Below, piece by piece: positions 53,975-62,484 of a DNA stretch of 64,000 nt. The notes beneath the pieces were generated by a model. It was not told where the DNA came from and searched no databases. It was given only the letters and a program-made list of their open reading frames with translations. Numbering within the stretch: the first letter of the stretch is position 1; the number at the start of each line of letters is the position of its first letter. This DNA comes from Streptomyces bikiniensis (GTDB lineage Bacteria > Actinomycetota > Actinomycetes > Streptomycetales > Streptomycetaceae). The DNA lies in NCBI GenBank assembly GCA_000716465.1, contig JNWL01000011.1:124001-188000 (forward strand), given 5' to 3'. Position numbers and translations under genes: made by a program.

Positions 53975-54550
53975 TTACGTTGTTCGGCGCCCGAGATGTC
54001 GCGTCAGGAGGTCGGCGAAGCCTGGCAGTCCGGCCTTTGCAAGTCGGGCGACGGTATCGGTGATCGTCACTGGCGGGTTGCGCTTTTCTCTGACAAGCCT
54101 GACCACCGTCTCCGCCACCTCATGCGGCAACTCGTCATACAGCCCGCACAGGTACGAATCCGGGTCGATCACCCGTACTCCGCGCTCAGCCAAGTCACCG
54201 GCAGGGAAGTCGGCGAGATTCCACGTGATCAGCGCGTCCGCCCCTGCAGCCACCGCTGCCGCCGCATGGTGCCGATCGTCGGGGTCATCGCCCGGCATTT
54301 CATCGACAAGGTGCCCATAGGCCGCCGCCGGGATCTCGCAGTCGGCGAAGAAGCGTCGAACGGCCTGGGCCACAGCGGCAGCTGACTCCGCCGAACGCCT
54401 TCCTTCCCGGACGATGACCCGCTCCCACTCCGCGAGCAGTCGTTCGGACCACACGATCTCGTGGACGGAGTCTTCCGTGAGGGCCAGCATCACGTCCATC
54501 ACCGAGAACGGAAACAAGACGTTGGTGTCCACGAAGACCCGCACCGCCAC
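53975..54550 (-). CDS. PIN-domain toxin
   Basis: 191 residues from GTG 54550 with an AGAGGGGGGA ribosome-binding site. PIN-domain acidic residues: 'VRVFVDTNVLFPFSVMD' (Asp), 'IVWSERLLAEWERVI' (Glu), 'GDDPDDRHHAAAAVAAGADA' (Asp) and 'LITWNLADFPAGD' (Asp). This is the PIN_3-like type, RNases that act as toxins. The C-terminal ~50 residues are an extra helical part beyond the minimal PIN fold. The HTH partner is encoded immediately upstream, 43 bases away. Confidence 0.85.
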   Translation of the reverse strand: MAVRVFVDTNVLFPFSVMDVMLALTEDSVHEIVWSERLLAEWERVIVREGRRSAESAAAVAQAVRRFFADCEIPAAAYGHLVDEMPGDDPDDRHHAAAAVAAGADALITWNLADFPAGDLAERGVRVIDPDSYLCGLYDELPHEVAETVVRLVREKRNPPVTITDTVARLAKAGLPGFADLLTRHLGRRTT

Positions 54551-54593
54551 GCTCCCCCCTCTTCCTGTTGCACTACTGCCGGTGACACCCACA

Positions 54594-55043
54594 TCAATCG
54601 GGCAGGTCGGCGTCCGCCAGGAATTCGGCGATCTGGCGTCGCCCCTCCCTGCGGCGCTCACGCCGCTGCTGGAACGCCAGCACGTCCGCAAGGCGGACCA
54701 CGCGGTGGCTGCTGCCGGGAAGATTCGTCGAGGGGATGTCGCCGGCGTCGAGCAGACGGGCGATGAACGGCCGAGACAGACCCAGAAGCTCAGCGGCCTC
54801 AGCAGGCGACAGCTGTACCTCGGACGCCAGGACTGTCACCGCATGCCCGCGGGACAGCTCACCGGCCGAAGCCAGAAGAAGACGGACCAGCTCCCTCGGC
54901 AATGCCAGTTCGCCGCCGTCCGGGGTGCGCACCAGCACCTCGACCGACTCCGGCGCCATCCGGGCAGTCGCGGCAAGCGCGCACTGGTGAGAGGGATCCG
55001 GTTCGACCCTCTCGGCACGGGCAAGAACGCTGGAACGAGCCAT
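54594..55043 (-). CDS. Antitoxin with excisionase-type helix-turn-helix
   Basis: 149 residues from ATG 55043. The DNA-binding part is 'QLSPAEAAELLGLSRPFIAR' and 'LLDAGDIPSTNLPGSSHRVV', followed by a basic helix 'VLAFQQRRERRREGRRQIAE'. The N-terminal ~75 residues ('VLVRTPDGGELALPRELVRL') should contact the toxin. The order antitoxin then PIN toxin is standard. As in similar pairs, the antitoxin probably represses its own promoter. Confidence 0.8.
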   Translation of the reverse strand: MARSSVLARAERVEPDPSHQCALAATARMAPESVEVLVRTPDGGELALPRELVRLLLASAGELSRGHAVTVLASEVQLSPAEAAELLGLSRPFIARLLDAGDIPSTNLPGSSHRVVRLADVLAFQQRRERRREGRRQIAEFLADADLPD

Positions 55044-55193
55044 GGCCGCCTCCAATCACTGACCCCGGCGAGACTGCATCTGCAATAACTGTAACCAAGG
55101 GGCTCGGTGCGGGCAACTACGGAGGAGAGGGATCTCAACTACGCCAGGCAACACGTTTGCAGGCGGTCGTCTCCCGTGATGTCACCCGGGAGG

Positions 55194-55365
55194 CCGTGCC
55201 ACAACGTGCCAGTAGAGGCGGTGAACAACGGACAACAAGGGAGCGGCAGGACAGCCGGAACGGGGCCCAGAGCCGGACGTTCGCACAGGTCAGAGGCCGT
55301 ACGTAGGGCCAAGTACCGGGTGATTTCCAAGCTTATAGCGCGGGTTCGATTCCCGTCATCCGCTC
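55194..55365 (+). repeat. att unit at 55.3 kb
   Basis: Right arm from 55194 (GTGCCACAACGTGCCAGTAG, GGCGGTGAACAACGG, GCACAGGTCAGAGG, CCGGGTGATTTCC) and core 55324-55365 with a single mismatch to the tRNA. Followed by the terminator hairpin CCCCAGGTCAGCGGCCTGGGG and GCGTGCCGTGC. Confidence 0.9.
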
Positions 55366-55620
55366 TTGTGTGAAGCCCCAGGTCAGCGGCCTGGGGCTTC
55401 GTCGCCGTCCAGGCCCTTGGGGCACGCGTGCCGTGCAGGCGCCGTAAGAGGTCGTTTCGTCTGGTCGCCACAGGCAGGGTGTTGTCCACGGCTGGTCGGC
55501 GGCGGAGGTCCCCGAGGGACAGAGCGCGTCGGCTGACCCAGAAAGCGGCAAGAGGCCGGATACCCGGCTCTTGTCCGGCCGCCTGCCGTCCGGTACATCG
55601 TGCGTGGTCATAATGCGCGG

Positions 55621-57456
55621 GTGAGCAGACCTCCCGTGCCGTTGCCCGCCGAACACATACCACCCGGCACCGCCGCGTGGCGGCATTCGGAAGCCGAGCG
55701 TTGGCTCGCTGCCGCGCCCGCCCGGTGGGCGCACCCTCTGTGGACGTTGCCGGCGCTGATCGCCTCACTGGTGTGGGACATCGCGGAGGCTCCCGTCGCC
55801 CCCTGCACGTCCGCCGCTCCGTGCGGCACCGACTGGCTGGGCCTCGGAACAGCCGTCGTGCTGCTGCTGACCCTGTACTGGGTGTGGCGGCAGCCACGGC
55901 TCGCGCTCGCGGGGCTTGCGGCCACGCTGACGGGGTTCGCCGTCGAAGGCGGCTACGCGTCGGCGCTCGGCGAACCGTCCACGCTCGCGTTCCTGATGGC
56001 CGCCGCGTTCACCACCGCCGGGCTCGTCCATCGGCTGGCCGCCGCCGGACGGCAGCGGGCGCGGGCCCTGGAGGCGGCCGGGCCGGTCGCACAACCGCTG
56101 CCCGCCGCCGCGCGGACGTTCCGCCGGGGTCGGCTCTCCCTCGTCCTGGCCGGCCTGCTGCTGGGCGTCGCCGGGTTCGGCTGCTGGCAGGTGCACCAGG
56201 TCGTCGACGCGTACGAGGAGCGGGCCGCGGAAGCCGCGCACCTGTCCGGACGGGTCACGGCCCTGGAGCAGGACGACGACATCGACATCGTCGAGGTGGA
56301 GGCCGACGGGCGTACCCATCGCTTCGAGACGGCCTCCCCCGAGGACTTCCCCGTGGGCAGCCGGGTCGACGTCGTCGTGGACGGCGACTGGGCGGCGCTG
56401 GTCGCGGAGCCGTACGACGCCGTCGGCTGGGAGCTTCTGGCGGTGGCCGGCTCCGTCGCGGGGCTGGCGTTCCTCGCCAACGGCGTGGACGGACGGAGGC
56501 GTTCGCAGCGGCTGCGGCGCGAACCGCTGCCGGTGCTGCACGTGCTGGTGCGCGAGGATCACGACGACGGCCGCACCTGGGTGTTCGCGGCCGACGACCC
56601 GGAGGGCCTTCGGCCGATCCTGCACTTCCATTCGCTGTACGCCTTCGAGCAAGAAGAAGACGACGAGGACGGCGGCGCCGCACCCGTCGTTGAACTCGAC
56701 AAGATCACGGAGGTCCTCAAGGGCGAGGATCCTCCCCCGCCGCTGCGGGAGGCCGTTCTGTACGGCGCCCCCTACGCCGGCGCCGAAGTCGCCTTCGTCG
56801 CGTTCGACGACGAAGACGACGTCGAGGTGTCGGTGCAGTGCAGTGTCACCGCGGTGAAGCCGGCCGGCTCGGGCTTGATGGGGCGCGGGCAGCGGCCCTG
56901 CGACGAGATCGCCGCCGGCATGACGCCCTCGGCGGGCCCGCGCACGTGGACGGCTCACGGCTCCTCGCGCGCCGTGGGTCTCGGCCTGCTGCTGGTGCAG
57001 GGTGGCGGCATCTGGGCCGCGCTCGAGGACGGACCGTCGTGGCACTGGCTGTGGCTCGCCGTGAGTCTGCCCTGGCTGGTGACGGCCGTGGCGACGGCGC
57101 TCACCTGGCGCATCACCGCCGACCGTGACGGGCTGTGGGTGACCGGGGCCTGGCGCGTAAGGCGGGTCCCGTGGAACGTGATCACGTCCGTGCACCACTC
57201 CGCCGACGGCATCCGGGTCGGCCGGGCCGAGGACTCTTCCGTCGAGCTGTCCCCCACCGGCTGGGCATGGCTGGAGCACCGCCTGGGCCGCGAGCCGCAT
57301 GCGGTGCGCACCGCCGAGGAACTGCGGGTTCTGCTGCTCCACCCGGAACTACGGCCGTTGGAAGAGGCACCGGTGGGACGACAAGGCGTGCCGGTCGGAC
57401 CGCCACTCGCGGCGCTGTCGGCGCTGTGGGGTGTGGCGGTGCTGCTCCTCCTGTGA
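55621..57456 (+). CDS. Multi-pass membrane protein with PH-like C-terminal domain
   Basis: 611 residues from GTG 55621. About six membrane helices in the first 300 residues ('TLPALIASLVWDIAEAPVAP', 'LGLGTAVVLLLTLYWVWRQP', 'RLSLVLAGLLLGVAGFGCWQ', 'LLAVAGSVAGLAFLANGVDG') and further ones near 455-500. A central cytoplasmic region (~310-440) is acidic: 'FEQEEDDEDGGAAPVVELDK'. Residues ~500-560, 'WRITADRDGLWVTGAWRVRR' and 'PWNVITSVHHSADGIRV', are of the bacterial PH/DUF type. Function unknown; similar genes are widespread in Streptomyces. Confidence 0.78.
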   Translation: MSRPPVPLPAEHIPPGTAAWRHSEAERWLAAAPARWAHPLWTLPALIASLVWDIAEAPVAPCTSAAPCGTDWLGLGTAVVLLLTLYWVWRQPRLALAGLAATLTGFAVEGGYASALGEPSTLAFLMAAAFTTAGLVHRLAAAGRQRARALEAAGPVAQPLPAAARTFRRGRLSLVLAGLLLGVAGFGCWQVHQVVDAYEERAAEAAHLSGRVTALEQDDDIDIVEVEADGRTHRFETASPEDFPVGSRVDVVVDGDWAALVAEPYDAVGWELLAVAGSVAGLAFLANGVDGRRRSQRLRREPLPVLHVLVREDHDDGRTWVFAADDPEGLRPILHFHSLYAFEQEEDDEDGGAAPVVELDKITEVLKGEDPPPPLREAVLYGAPYAGAEVAFVAFDDEDDVEVSVQCSVTAVKPAGSGLMGRGQRPCDEIAAGMTPSAGPRTWTAHGSSRAVGLGLLLVQGGGIWAALEDGPSWHWLWLAVSLPWLVTAVATALTWRITADRDGLWVTGAWRVRRVPWNVITSVHHSADGIRVGRAEDSSVELSPTGWAWLEHRLGREPHAVRTAEELRVLLLHPELRPLEEAPVGRQGVPVGPPLAALSALWGVAVLLLL

Positions 57457-57726
57457 CCGGGCCGCTTCGGCGTTCAGGGAGACGCGACCGCCTGTCAGTC
57501 GCCACTCACCGGTCCTGGAGTGCCGGAGCGGCATGTCGACCCCGTTCCCGAAGCCCGCGTCGGCGCACGAACCACCAGACCGCAGGGCAGCAGAACGGGC
57601 CGGGCGACCGTCCGGAGCCGCAGCCGCCATGAGTGCCGCGAGTCGGCGGACGAGAGAACAGAACCGCCTTGCGGCGTAACCCACCGGAGAAGCTCGACGC
57701 CTCCACCGGCCCCTGAACAGAAGCCC

Positions 57727-57896
57727 GTGCCACAACGTGCCGGAAGGGGCGGTGAACAGCGGTCACCAGAGGCTTCGCGGAGTCGACCGATACGATGCCC
57801 CCGAAGGGCGTTCTCGCAGGTCGGACGGGGTACACCCACCCAAGTGCCGGGTGATTCCCAAGCGTGTGGCGCGGGTTCGGTCCCCGTCATCCGCTC
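57727..57896 (+). repeat. att unit at 57.9 kb
   Basis: Right arm from 57727 (GTGCCACAACGTGCCGG, GGGCGGTGAACAGCGG, TCGCAGGTCGG, GCCGGGTGATTCC), then core 57855-57896 with five mismatches, so it can no longer be a precise tRNA replacement. Followed by the terminator hairpin CCCCAGGTCAGGGACCTGGGG. Confidence 0.87.
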
Positions 57897-57974
57897 GTGA
57901 ACGAAGCCCCAGGTCAGGGACCTGGGGCTTCGTCGTTGTTCGGGGGCCCTCCGGGCGTCGTGTGCCGGGAGCGG

Positions 57975-59249
57975 TCAGAACTCCAGCACCTCGCGGTCGA
58001 GCGGATAGCGCGCGCGGTGGGGGCCGTCGTGCGGTGACGGGGTGATCGGGAGGACTCCGGTCGGCTGGAGGCCCAGGTTGTCGTCCCAGATCCGGGGTTC
58101 GACGTGTCCGACGACGCGGAACTTCCGGAAGGTGAACGGGGGGCTGTCGGTCGGGAAGAACTCCGGCGTGGTCATCACCTGGAAGTGGAGGTGCGGCGTG
58201 GTCGAGTTGCCGCTGTTGCCGATCAGGCCGAGGACCTGGCCGGGTTCGACGCGGTCGCCTTCCCGGACCCTGGGCGAGCCGGGCGTCAGGTGCGCGTAGA
58301 GCAGGTAGCGGCCCGGCCCGACCTCCACGGTGACGTGGTTGCCGACGGTCTCCTCGATGGGCGGGACCGGCGGCGCGACGGGCGGCGTGTTGTCCGGGAT
58401 CCCGTCCTGGACCTCCACCACCCTGCCGCCGGCCGCGGCGACGACCGGCTGCCGGTAGCTCAGGTAGCTGGTGAGCCGCGCGGGGTCGCCCTCCCAGGTC
58501 TGTCCCCGCTCGCCGACCTTGTACCAGTCGATCGCGAAGCGCTGCGGTACGTAGAAGCGACCGTTGATCGGGGCGAGACCGCGCCGGTGGTGGGTGTTGC
58601 CGCAGCACGACTCGCTGGAGTACCAGGTGCCGGGACGGACCGGCGCGTCCAGGTTCAGCGGCGCGGTGCGGTCGGTCGTGGTGATCTGGACCGTCTCCTC
58701 GAACGGGGAGGCACCGGAGGGGGTGAGGACGGCGCCCGAAAGGTGGTGTTCGAGGACCCTGGGCACCCGCTGACCGCGGTCGAGGACCAGGTCGAGCCAG
58801 ACGACCCACTGCTGGGAGCCCGGGATGACGGTCGGCGTCGGTCCGGGGGGCGCCGGCGTGTACCCGTCCGCACCCGGCAGGGGATCGCCCACCGGGTTGG
58901 CGGCATCGGCCAGCGCCTGCCCGCTCAGCGAGCCCACCACCCGGTGCGTGCGGACGTCCCGGACCTCGACGCGGTCCAGTCGCACCCGCGCGCTGCCGGG
59001 CAGCGCGCTCGTGGTGAGCAGTTCGTACGAGAGGTGCGTCTTGCCGTCCGTGGCGTCGAACGGCGCCGGTTCGGTCATCACGGCCGCCGTCAACGGCGTG
59101 AACCGGGGGCCGGGCGCCGGTTCGGTCGGGCCCGTCCCGTATCCGGGTGCTGTCGAAGCCGTCATCATGCCGACCGCGAGCACGGCGGCGGCGAGCCCGC
59201 GGCGTAGCGGGCCGCGGCCGGTGCGGTTGCGAGGGTGGCGCTCTGCCAT
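57975..59249 (-). CDS. Secreted M23-family peptidase
   Basis: 424 residues from ATG 59249 (MAERHPRNRTGRGPLRRGLA); the frame continues upstream through an att unit, but the start before the signal sequence is clear. Signal peptide with Arg-rich N-terminus and core 'LAAAVLAVGMMTASTAPGYG'. The M23 core is 'VVAAAGGRVVEVQDGIPDN', 'GNHVTVEVGPGRYLLYAHLT', 'VREGDRVEPGQVLGLIGNSG' and 'PHLHFQVM' (metal HxH). The upstream His of the HxxxxD pair is replaced by 'RFAIDWYK', which keeps Asp. Probably a cell-wall lytic or wall-binding protein; activity is not certain. Confidence 0.83.
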   Translation of the reverse strand: MAERHPRNRTGRGPLRRGLAAAVLAVGMMTASTAPGYGTGPTEPAPGPRFTPLTAAVMTEPAPFDATDGKTHLSYELLTTSALPGSARVRLDRVEVRDVRTHRVVGSLSGQALADAANPVGDPLPGADGYTPAPPGPTPTVIPGSQQWVVWLDLVLDRGQRVPRVLEHHLSGAVLTPSGASPFEETVQITTTDRTAPLNLDAPVRPGTWYSSESCCGNTHHRRGLAPINGRFYVPQRFAIDWYKVGERGQTWEGDPARLTSYLSYRQPVVAAAGGRVVEVQDGIPDNTPPVAPPVPPIEETVGNHVTVEVGPGRYLLYAHLTPGSPRVREGDRVEPGQVLGLIGNSGNSTTPHLHFQVMTTPEFFPTDSPPFTFRKFRVVGHVEPRIWDDNLGLQPTGVLPITPSPHDGPHRARYPLDREVLEF

Positions 59250-59540
59250 GGTGCTCTTCCAGTCGTCGGGTCCGGGACCGTGAAGGACACCGGCACGCCC
59301 CGCGCCGAGGCGCAGGCCCATGTAATCCGGCCGGGCGGCGCTCTCGGCGGACGGCGCCGGAGCCGGGCACCGAACTACACCCGTCCAGCCGCACCGGACC
59401 GCCGGGCGGGGACCGGCGCGCGCCCCATCCATGCACTCCGGGGTGGTGAACAGCGGTCGCCCCGGGTGCGAGCAGAGCCTTCCGTAAGGACCCGTGAAGA
59501 GACTTGTCCGCAGGTCAGACGACGTATGAATGATCCGGGC
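59250..59540. other. Gene-free interval before the last clear att core
   Basis: No coding region is seen. It contains the promoter side of the M23 gene and, from about 59447, the shortened right arm of the last att unit (GTGGTGAACAGCGG, GTCCGCAGGTCAGACG). Confidence 0.6.
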
Positions 59541-59590
59541 GGCGGTGATTCCCAAGCTTGTGACGCGGGTTCGGTTCCCGTCGTCCGCTC
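59447..59590 (+). repeat. att unit at 59.6 kb (outermost clear copy)
   Basis: Shortened right arm followed by core 59549-59590 with five mismatches to the tRNA (including CGTCGTCCGC for CGTCATCCGC). A diverged hairpin GGCCCGGGTC...GGCCCGGGGC follows. The divergence of core, arm and hairpin suggests that this is among the oldest copies. Confidence 0.85.
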
Positions 59591-59788
59591 GTGGACGAAG
59601 GCCCGGGTCGGTGGCCCGGGGCTTCGTCGTTGCCCGGGCCCCCCGCTTCGACGCCGGTACGGCCGGAGCCACGTCAACTGCCCCTGGATCGCTGGGCGGA
59701 CGGGGGATATGATCTACGGCAACATCGCGTGTCGGTCACCGGCTGGGTGAGACATGGAGGTGTCGGGACATGCCTTCGGAGGCATTCC

Positions 59789-60178
59789 TTGTCAGTCGAG
59801 TTGAACCACACGATCGTCCACGCCCGGGACAACCGGGAGTCCGCTGAGTTCTTCGCGGACCTTCTCCACCTCGAGATCACCGACGAGTGGGGTCCGTTCA
59901 TCGCCGTCGGCCTGAGCAACGGCGTCACGCTGGACTTCGCCACCGTTCCCGCGGACGGCATCACCCCCCAGCACTACGCCTTCCTGATCTCCGAGGACGA
60001 GTTCGAAGCGGCGTACGCGCGGATCAGAGAGCGCGGCATCGAGCACTACGCCGACCCCCAGCGGAAGCAGCCCGGCACGGTCAACCACAACGACGGTGGC
60101 CGCGGCGTGTACTTCATGGACCCGGCGGGTCACGCCATGGAACTCATCACCGTGCCGTACGGCGGCTGGGCCTCGTAA
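59789..60178 (+). CDS. VOC family protein (glyoxalase/dioxygenase superfamily)
   Basis: 129 residues from TTG 59789 with a GGAGG site seven bases upstream; no ATG or GTG gives the full first strand. VOC half-repeats: '[20 protein letters not shown]' with '[20 protein letters not shown]', then '[20 protein letters not shown]' and '[20 protein letters not shown]'. Metal-binding His (near residue 6) and Glu (in HAMELI) are present. Function is undetermined; metal-dependent lyase or resistance roles are typical for the superfamily. Confidence 0.85.
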   Translation: MSVELNHTIVHARDNRESAEFFADLLHLEITDEWGPFIAVGLSNGVTLDFATVPADGITPQHYAFLISEDEFEAAYARIRERGIEHYADPQRKQPGTVNHNDGGRGVYFMDPAGHAMELITVPYGGWAS

Positions 60179-60187
60179 CCGCATCCC

Positions 60188-60226
60188 CCGAGGACCGCAC
60201 ACCGTTGTGCGGGGTGCGGTCCTCGG
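60188..60226 (+). terminator. Terminator after the VOC gene
   Basis: 13-bp stem (CCGAGGACCGCAC / GTGCGGTCCTCGG) with a 13-base loop, 10 bases after the stop. Possible starts of the next gene would have to lie beyond it. Confidence 0.8.
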
Positions 60227-60342
60227 CCGCTGCCCGTGCCCCGTGTGATCGCCCCGCGGCGCCACAGCGCTTCGTCGCGCCCGACCCCGTTCCCCTTCCG
60301 AGGAGCAGCCCTTCGTCACCCGATCCGACCGCCCTCCACCCC

Positions 60343-61296
60343 TTGCCCGCGCACGGCCGGGTGGTGTTCCTCAAGCCCCTGGTCACCTCATCGAACATCA
60401 CCGTGGACGCGTACACGTACCACGACGATCCCGACGGCGCCACGGAGTTCGAGCGCCGCGACGTCCTCTACGCCTACGGGCCCGAGCGCCTGGTCATCGG
60501 CAGGTACTGCGCGCTCGCCACGGGGACCCGTTTCCTGACGGCCGGCGCCGAGCATCCGATGACGGGGGTGTCCACCTACCCGTTCACGATGTTCGGCGGC
60601 CGGTGGGCCGAGGAGACCCCGGACATCGTCACCGCCGTGCCCGGCCGTGGCGACACGGTCGTCGGCAACGACGTCCGGTTCGGCCACGGGGCGACCGTCA
60701 TGCGCGGCGTACGGATCGGCGACGGCGCCGTCGTCGCGGCCGGCGCGGTGGTCACCGCCGACGTCCCGCCGTACACGATCGTCGGTGGCGAACCGGCCCG
60801 GCCGATCCGGCAGCGCTTCGACGACGCCGACGCCGACGCCGAACGGCTGCGGCGCGCCGCCTGGTGGGACCGGCCCGCCGACCTGATCACCGAGCACGCC
60901 CGCACCATCATGGCCGGAACACCGGCCGACATCGCCCGTACCACCACCGAACACGGAGGGGACAAGTCCCTTCGAGCCATGCGATCCGGGTGTCCGGACC
61001 GGGGGCGTCCGCCGTCCCCGTCCCGGACCCCCGGGGCGGGAACTCCACGGCCTCCTCGAGCACGTCGTGCGACCCGCCGCCGGCCGGGTGACGGCGGGTC
61101 ACGTCCCCCCGTTCACCGTCCGCCGCCCTCGGCGAGGGTGTGGGCGACGAGGGCGTTGGCGTGGCCGTGGCCCAGGCCGTGCTCGGACTTGAGCCAGGTC
61201 ACGAGCTCCATGTGCCTGGTCAGCGGGGAGGAGCGGATGAGGTCCTTCCACTCGGAGATCGGGCGGCCGTACTTCTTCTCGATGGACGGAAAGTAG
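60343..61296 (+). CDS. Vat-like xenobiotic acetyltransferase with abnormal ends
   Basis: Left-handed beta-helix acetyltransferase of the streptogramin/chloramphenicol (Vat/CatB) type: '[20 protein letters not shown]', '[20 protein letters not shown]', '[12 protein letters not shown]', '[20 protein letters not shown]' and '[16 protein letters not shown]'. The catalytic His lies in '[13 protein letters not shown]'. The start is unclear: family-like residues '[14 protein letters not shown]' precede it in frame without a good start codon, and TTG 60343 is only a formal choice. At the other end the frame runs ~110 codons past the normal length, antisense through the DUF4287 gene. It could be a decaying gene. 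Confidence 0.6.
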   Translation: MPAHGRVVFLKPLVTSSNITVDAYTYHDDPDGATEFERRDVLYAYGPERLVIGRYCALATGTRFLTAGAEHPMTGVSTYPFTMFGGRWAEETPDIVTAVPGRGDTVVGNDVRFGHGATVMRGVRIGDGAVVAAGAVVTADVPPYTIVGGEPARPIRQRFDDADADAERLRRAAWWDRPADLITEHARTIMAGTPADIARTTTEHGGDKSLRAMRSGCPDRGRPPSPSRTPGAGTPRPPRARRATRRRPGDGGSRPPVHRPPPSARVWATRALAWPWPRPCSDLSQVTSSMCLVSGEERMRSFHSEIGRPYFFSMDGK

Positions 61297-61325
61297 CTGG
61301 CGGGGCCCTTCACGGCGTCGGTCAT
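61113..61325 (-). CDS. DUF4287 family protein (second copy)
   Basis: 70 residues from ATG 61325, 64 of 70 identical to the copy at 50516-50728. The differences are spread out (H/S, K/R, L/V, S/T, N/G, S/G), so both copies are under selection for the same protein. A longer frame upstream is open but is not credible. It overlaps the read-through part of the Vat-like frame on the other strand, which supports the view that the Vat tail is not real. Confidence 0.88.
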   Translation of the reverse strand: MTDAVKGPASYFPSIEKKYGRPISEWKDLIRSSPLTRHMELVTWLKSEHGLGHGHANALVAHTLAEGGGR

Positions 61326-61715
61326 GGGTGCTCCTGTGTCGTGTCCGTCGTGTCTGCCGTATCGGAATGATCTTGGTGGTGTCGGTTCTCCCGCCGGAGA
61401 GGCGGTTCGCCGGAATGCCGACCGGCCGGGCGGTCGCCGCGGCCTAGTCGCAGCGGGCCGGGTCCCGCGCCGGCCATCAGCCGGGACGCCGGCGAGTACG
61501 AGGTCCACCGTCCGGATCCGGCCCGGCTCACCGAGGGCGTGCGGGGCACGGCGGGCCTTCCTTCCGTCGGTGGTTTCGCATGTACGACCGGTGGTGCGCG
61601 GCGAATTCATCGCCCTCGGGGATGTGTGCCGGGTCACACGGGCTTCGGGGCCTCCCCCGCGCTCACGCCACCGGGAAGGACGGGCCCGATCGGGGCGGGT
61701 CGGTAGGGTCGCGGC
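61326..61715. other. Gene-free interval with a DUF4287 upstream element
   Basis: 390 bases without a convincing gene. AATGATCTTGGTGGTGTCG at about 61366-61384 also occurs upstream of the other DUF4287 gene (about 50754-50772), so it is probably its promoter or leader. Confidence 0.55.
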
Positions 61716-62075
61716 ATGCGGGTGGGGATGGGCGCGCACGCCGCATCCTGTGCGGACCGACTCAGGGCGATGACCGCGGACAGCGACCCCTGGACGCACG
61801 CGCTGTGGGCCGCCACCGGCGACACCGGGAGCACCGTTCCCGTCCTGACGGCGGTCGTGCGCGGCCTGGCCGAGGGGGCCTGCGAACCGGTCGTGCTCCC
61901 CGCCGTCCGGCACCTGGCCCGGATCGGGCGCGCGGCCCGGCCCGCCGCGGACCTCCTGCGCGACGTGCCCGCCGGCGACCGGCGGCTGCGGTCCTCCGGC
62001 GGCCGGCGCGGGTTCGTCCAGGACGAGGAGGTCCGCTCCGCCGTACGGGACCTGCTCGACGCGTCGTCCGCCTGA
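61716..62075 (+). CDS. Hypothetical protein, possibly a HEAT-repeat fragment
   Basis: 119 residues from ATG 61716. The segment 'HALWAATGDTGSTVPVLTAV' and 'VLPAVRHLARIGRAARPAAD' followed by 'EEVRSAVRDLLDASSA' looks like the last two helical repeats of a HEAT-repeat protein, so it may be a 3' remnant rather than a whole gene. Its last bases (GCGTCGTCCGCCTGA) overlap a possible decayed att core. Confidence 0.4.
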   Translation: MRVGMGAHAASCADRLRAMTADSDPWTHALWAATGDTGSTVPVLTAVVRGLAEGACEPVVLPAVRHLARIGRAARPAADLLRDVPAGDRRLRSSGGRRGFVQDEEVRSAVRDLLDASSA

Positions 62076-62140
62076 AGCGGGCTCCGGGCGGGACCTGCCC
62101 GCGCCTGCCGCTCTCCGGGGCCCGGGGCTTCGTCGTCGCG
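62060..62140 (+). repeat. Possible strongly decayed att site
   Basis: GACGCGTCGTCCGC resembles the end of the core at 59.6 kb (CCCGTCGTCCGC). About 50 bases later GGCCCGGGGCTTCGTCGTCG matches the hairpin tail after that core (GGCCCGGGGCTTCGTCGTTG) in 19 of 20 positions. No right arm is recognised. If real, the island reaches 62.1 kb. The rest of 62141-62484 shows no gene. Confidence 0.35.
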
Positions 62141-62484
62141 CCCTCCGGCCGGCAGGTCGGCGGACCCTCGGCGCGGGCCGGACCGGGGGACGGCACGTGT
62201 CCGTGCCGAGGGCCACCGCCCCGCGCTCCCGGACCGCCCCGCGCCGCGACCTCGCCACGCCTCCCTCACCGGTGGTGCGGCTCCGCCGTGTCATCCGCCG
62301 GCCGTGAGGACACCGCCGGGTTCCGGCGGTCTCGGAGGGTCCGGAGGTGCGGACGTGCCGCGCTCCTCCCCCGCGACCCCGTCGCGGACCTGCTCCTCCG
62401 GGGCCTCCGATCGCAGCGCCTCGATGCGGGCGCGGGCCCACGCGGGACGGCACACGGCGTCTCCTTCCTTCCGGACCGGACGGC

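Larger units (their letters stand above)
51765..55365. mobile_element. Passenger segment 2 (probably two fused CIME-like segments)
   Basis: Lies between cores at 51723-51764 and 55324-55365. An orphan right arm at 53807-53940 divides it into a nuclease part (52.0-53.7 kb) and a PIN/HTH toxin-antitoxin part (54.0-55.0 kb). The core after the orphan arm has been lost, which would fuse two originally separate segments. Confidence 0.65.
55366..57896. mobile_element. Passenger segment 3 (CIME-like)
   Basis: Bounded by cores 55324-55365 and 57855-57896. It carries only the large membrane protein at 55621-57456, with no recombinase. Bases 57457-57726 contain no gene. Confidence 0.65.
57897..59590. 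mobile_element. Passenger segment 4 (CIME-like)
   Basis: Bounded by cores 57855-57896 and 59549-59590. Its only gene is the M23 peptidase on the minus strand. The right arm of the outer unit is shortened (the GTGCCACAACGTGCC part is missing). Confidence 0.6.

Noticed and set aside
48265..59590. CRISPR array
   Set aside because: The repeated units are ~170 bp, 1.7-3.6 kb apart and contain tRNA sequence; no cas genes or short regular repeats are present.
57975..59672. Longer M23 peptidase start, including the att unit
   Set aside because: It would encode tRNA-derived DNA before the signal peptide; ATG 59249 directly precedes a proper signal sequence.
61113..62453. Long upstream extension of the second DUF4287 protein
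   Set aside because: The family starts at the methionine at 61325, the other copy starts at the same residue, and the extension is Arg/Pro-rich frame noise.
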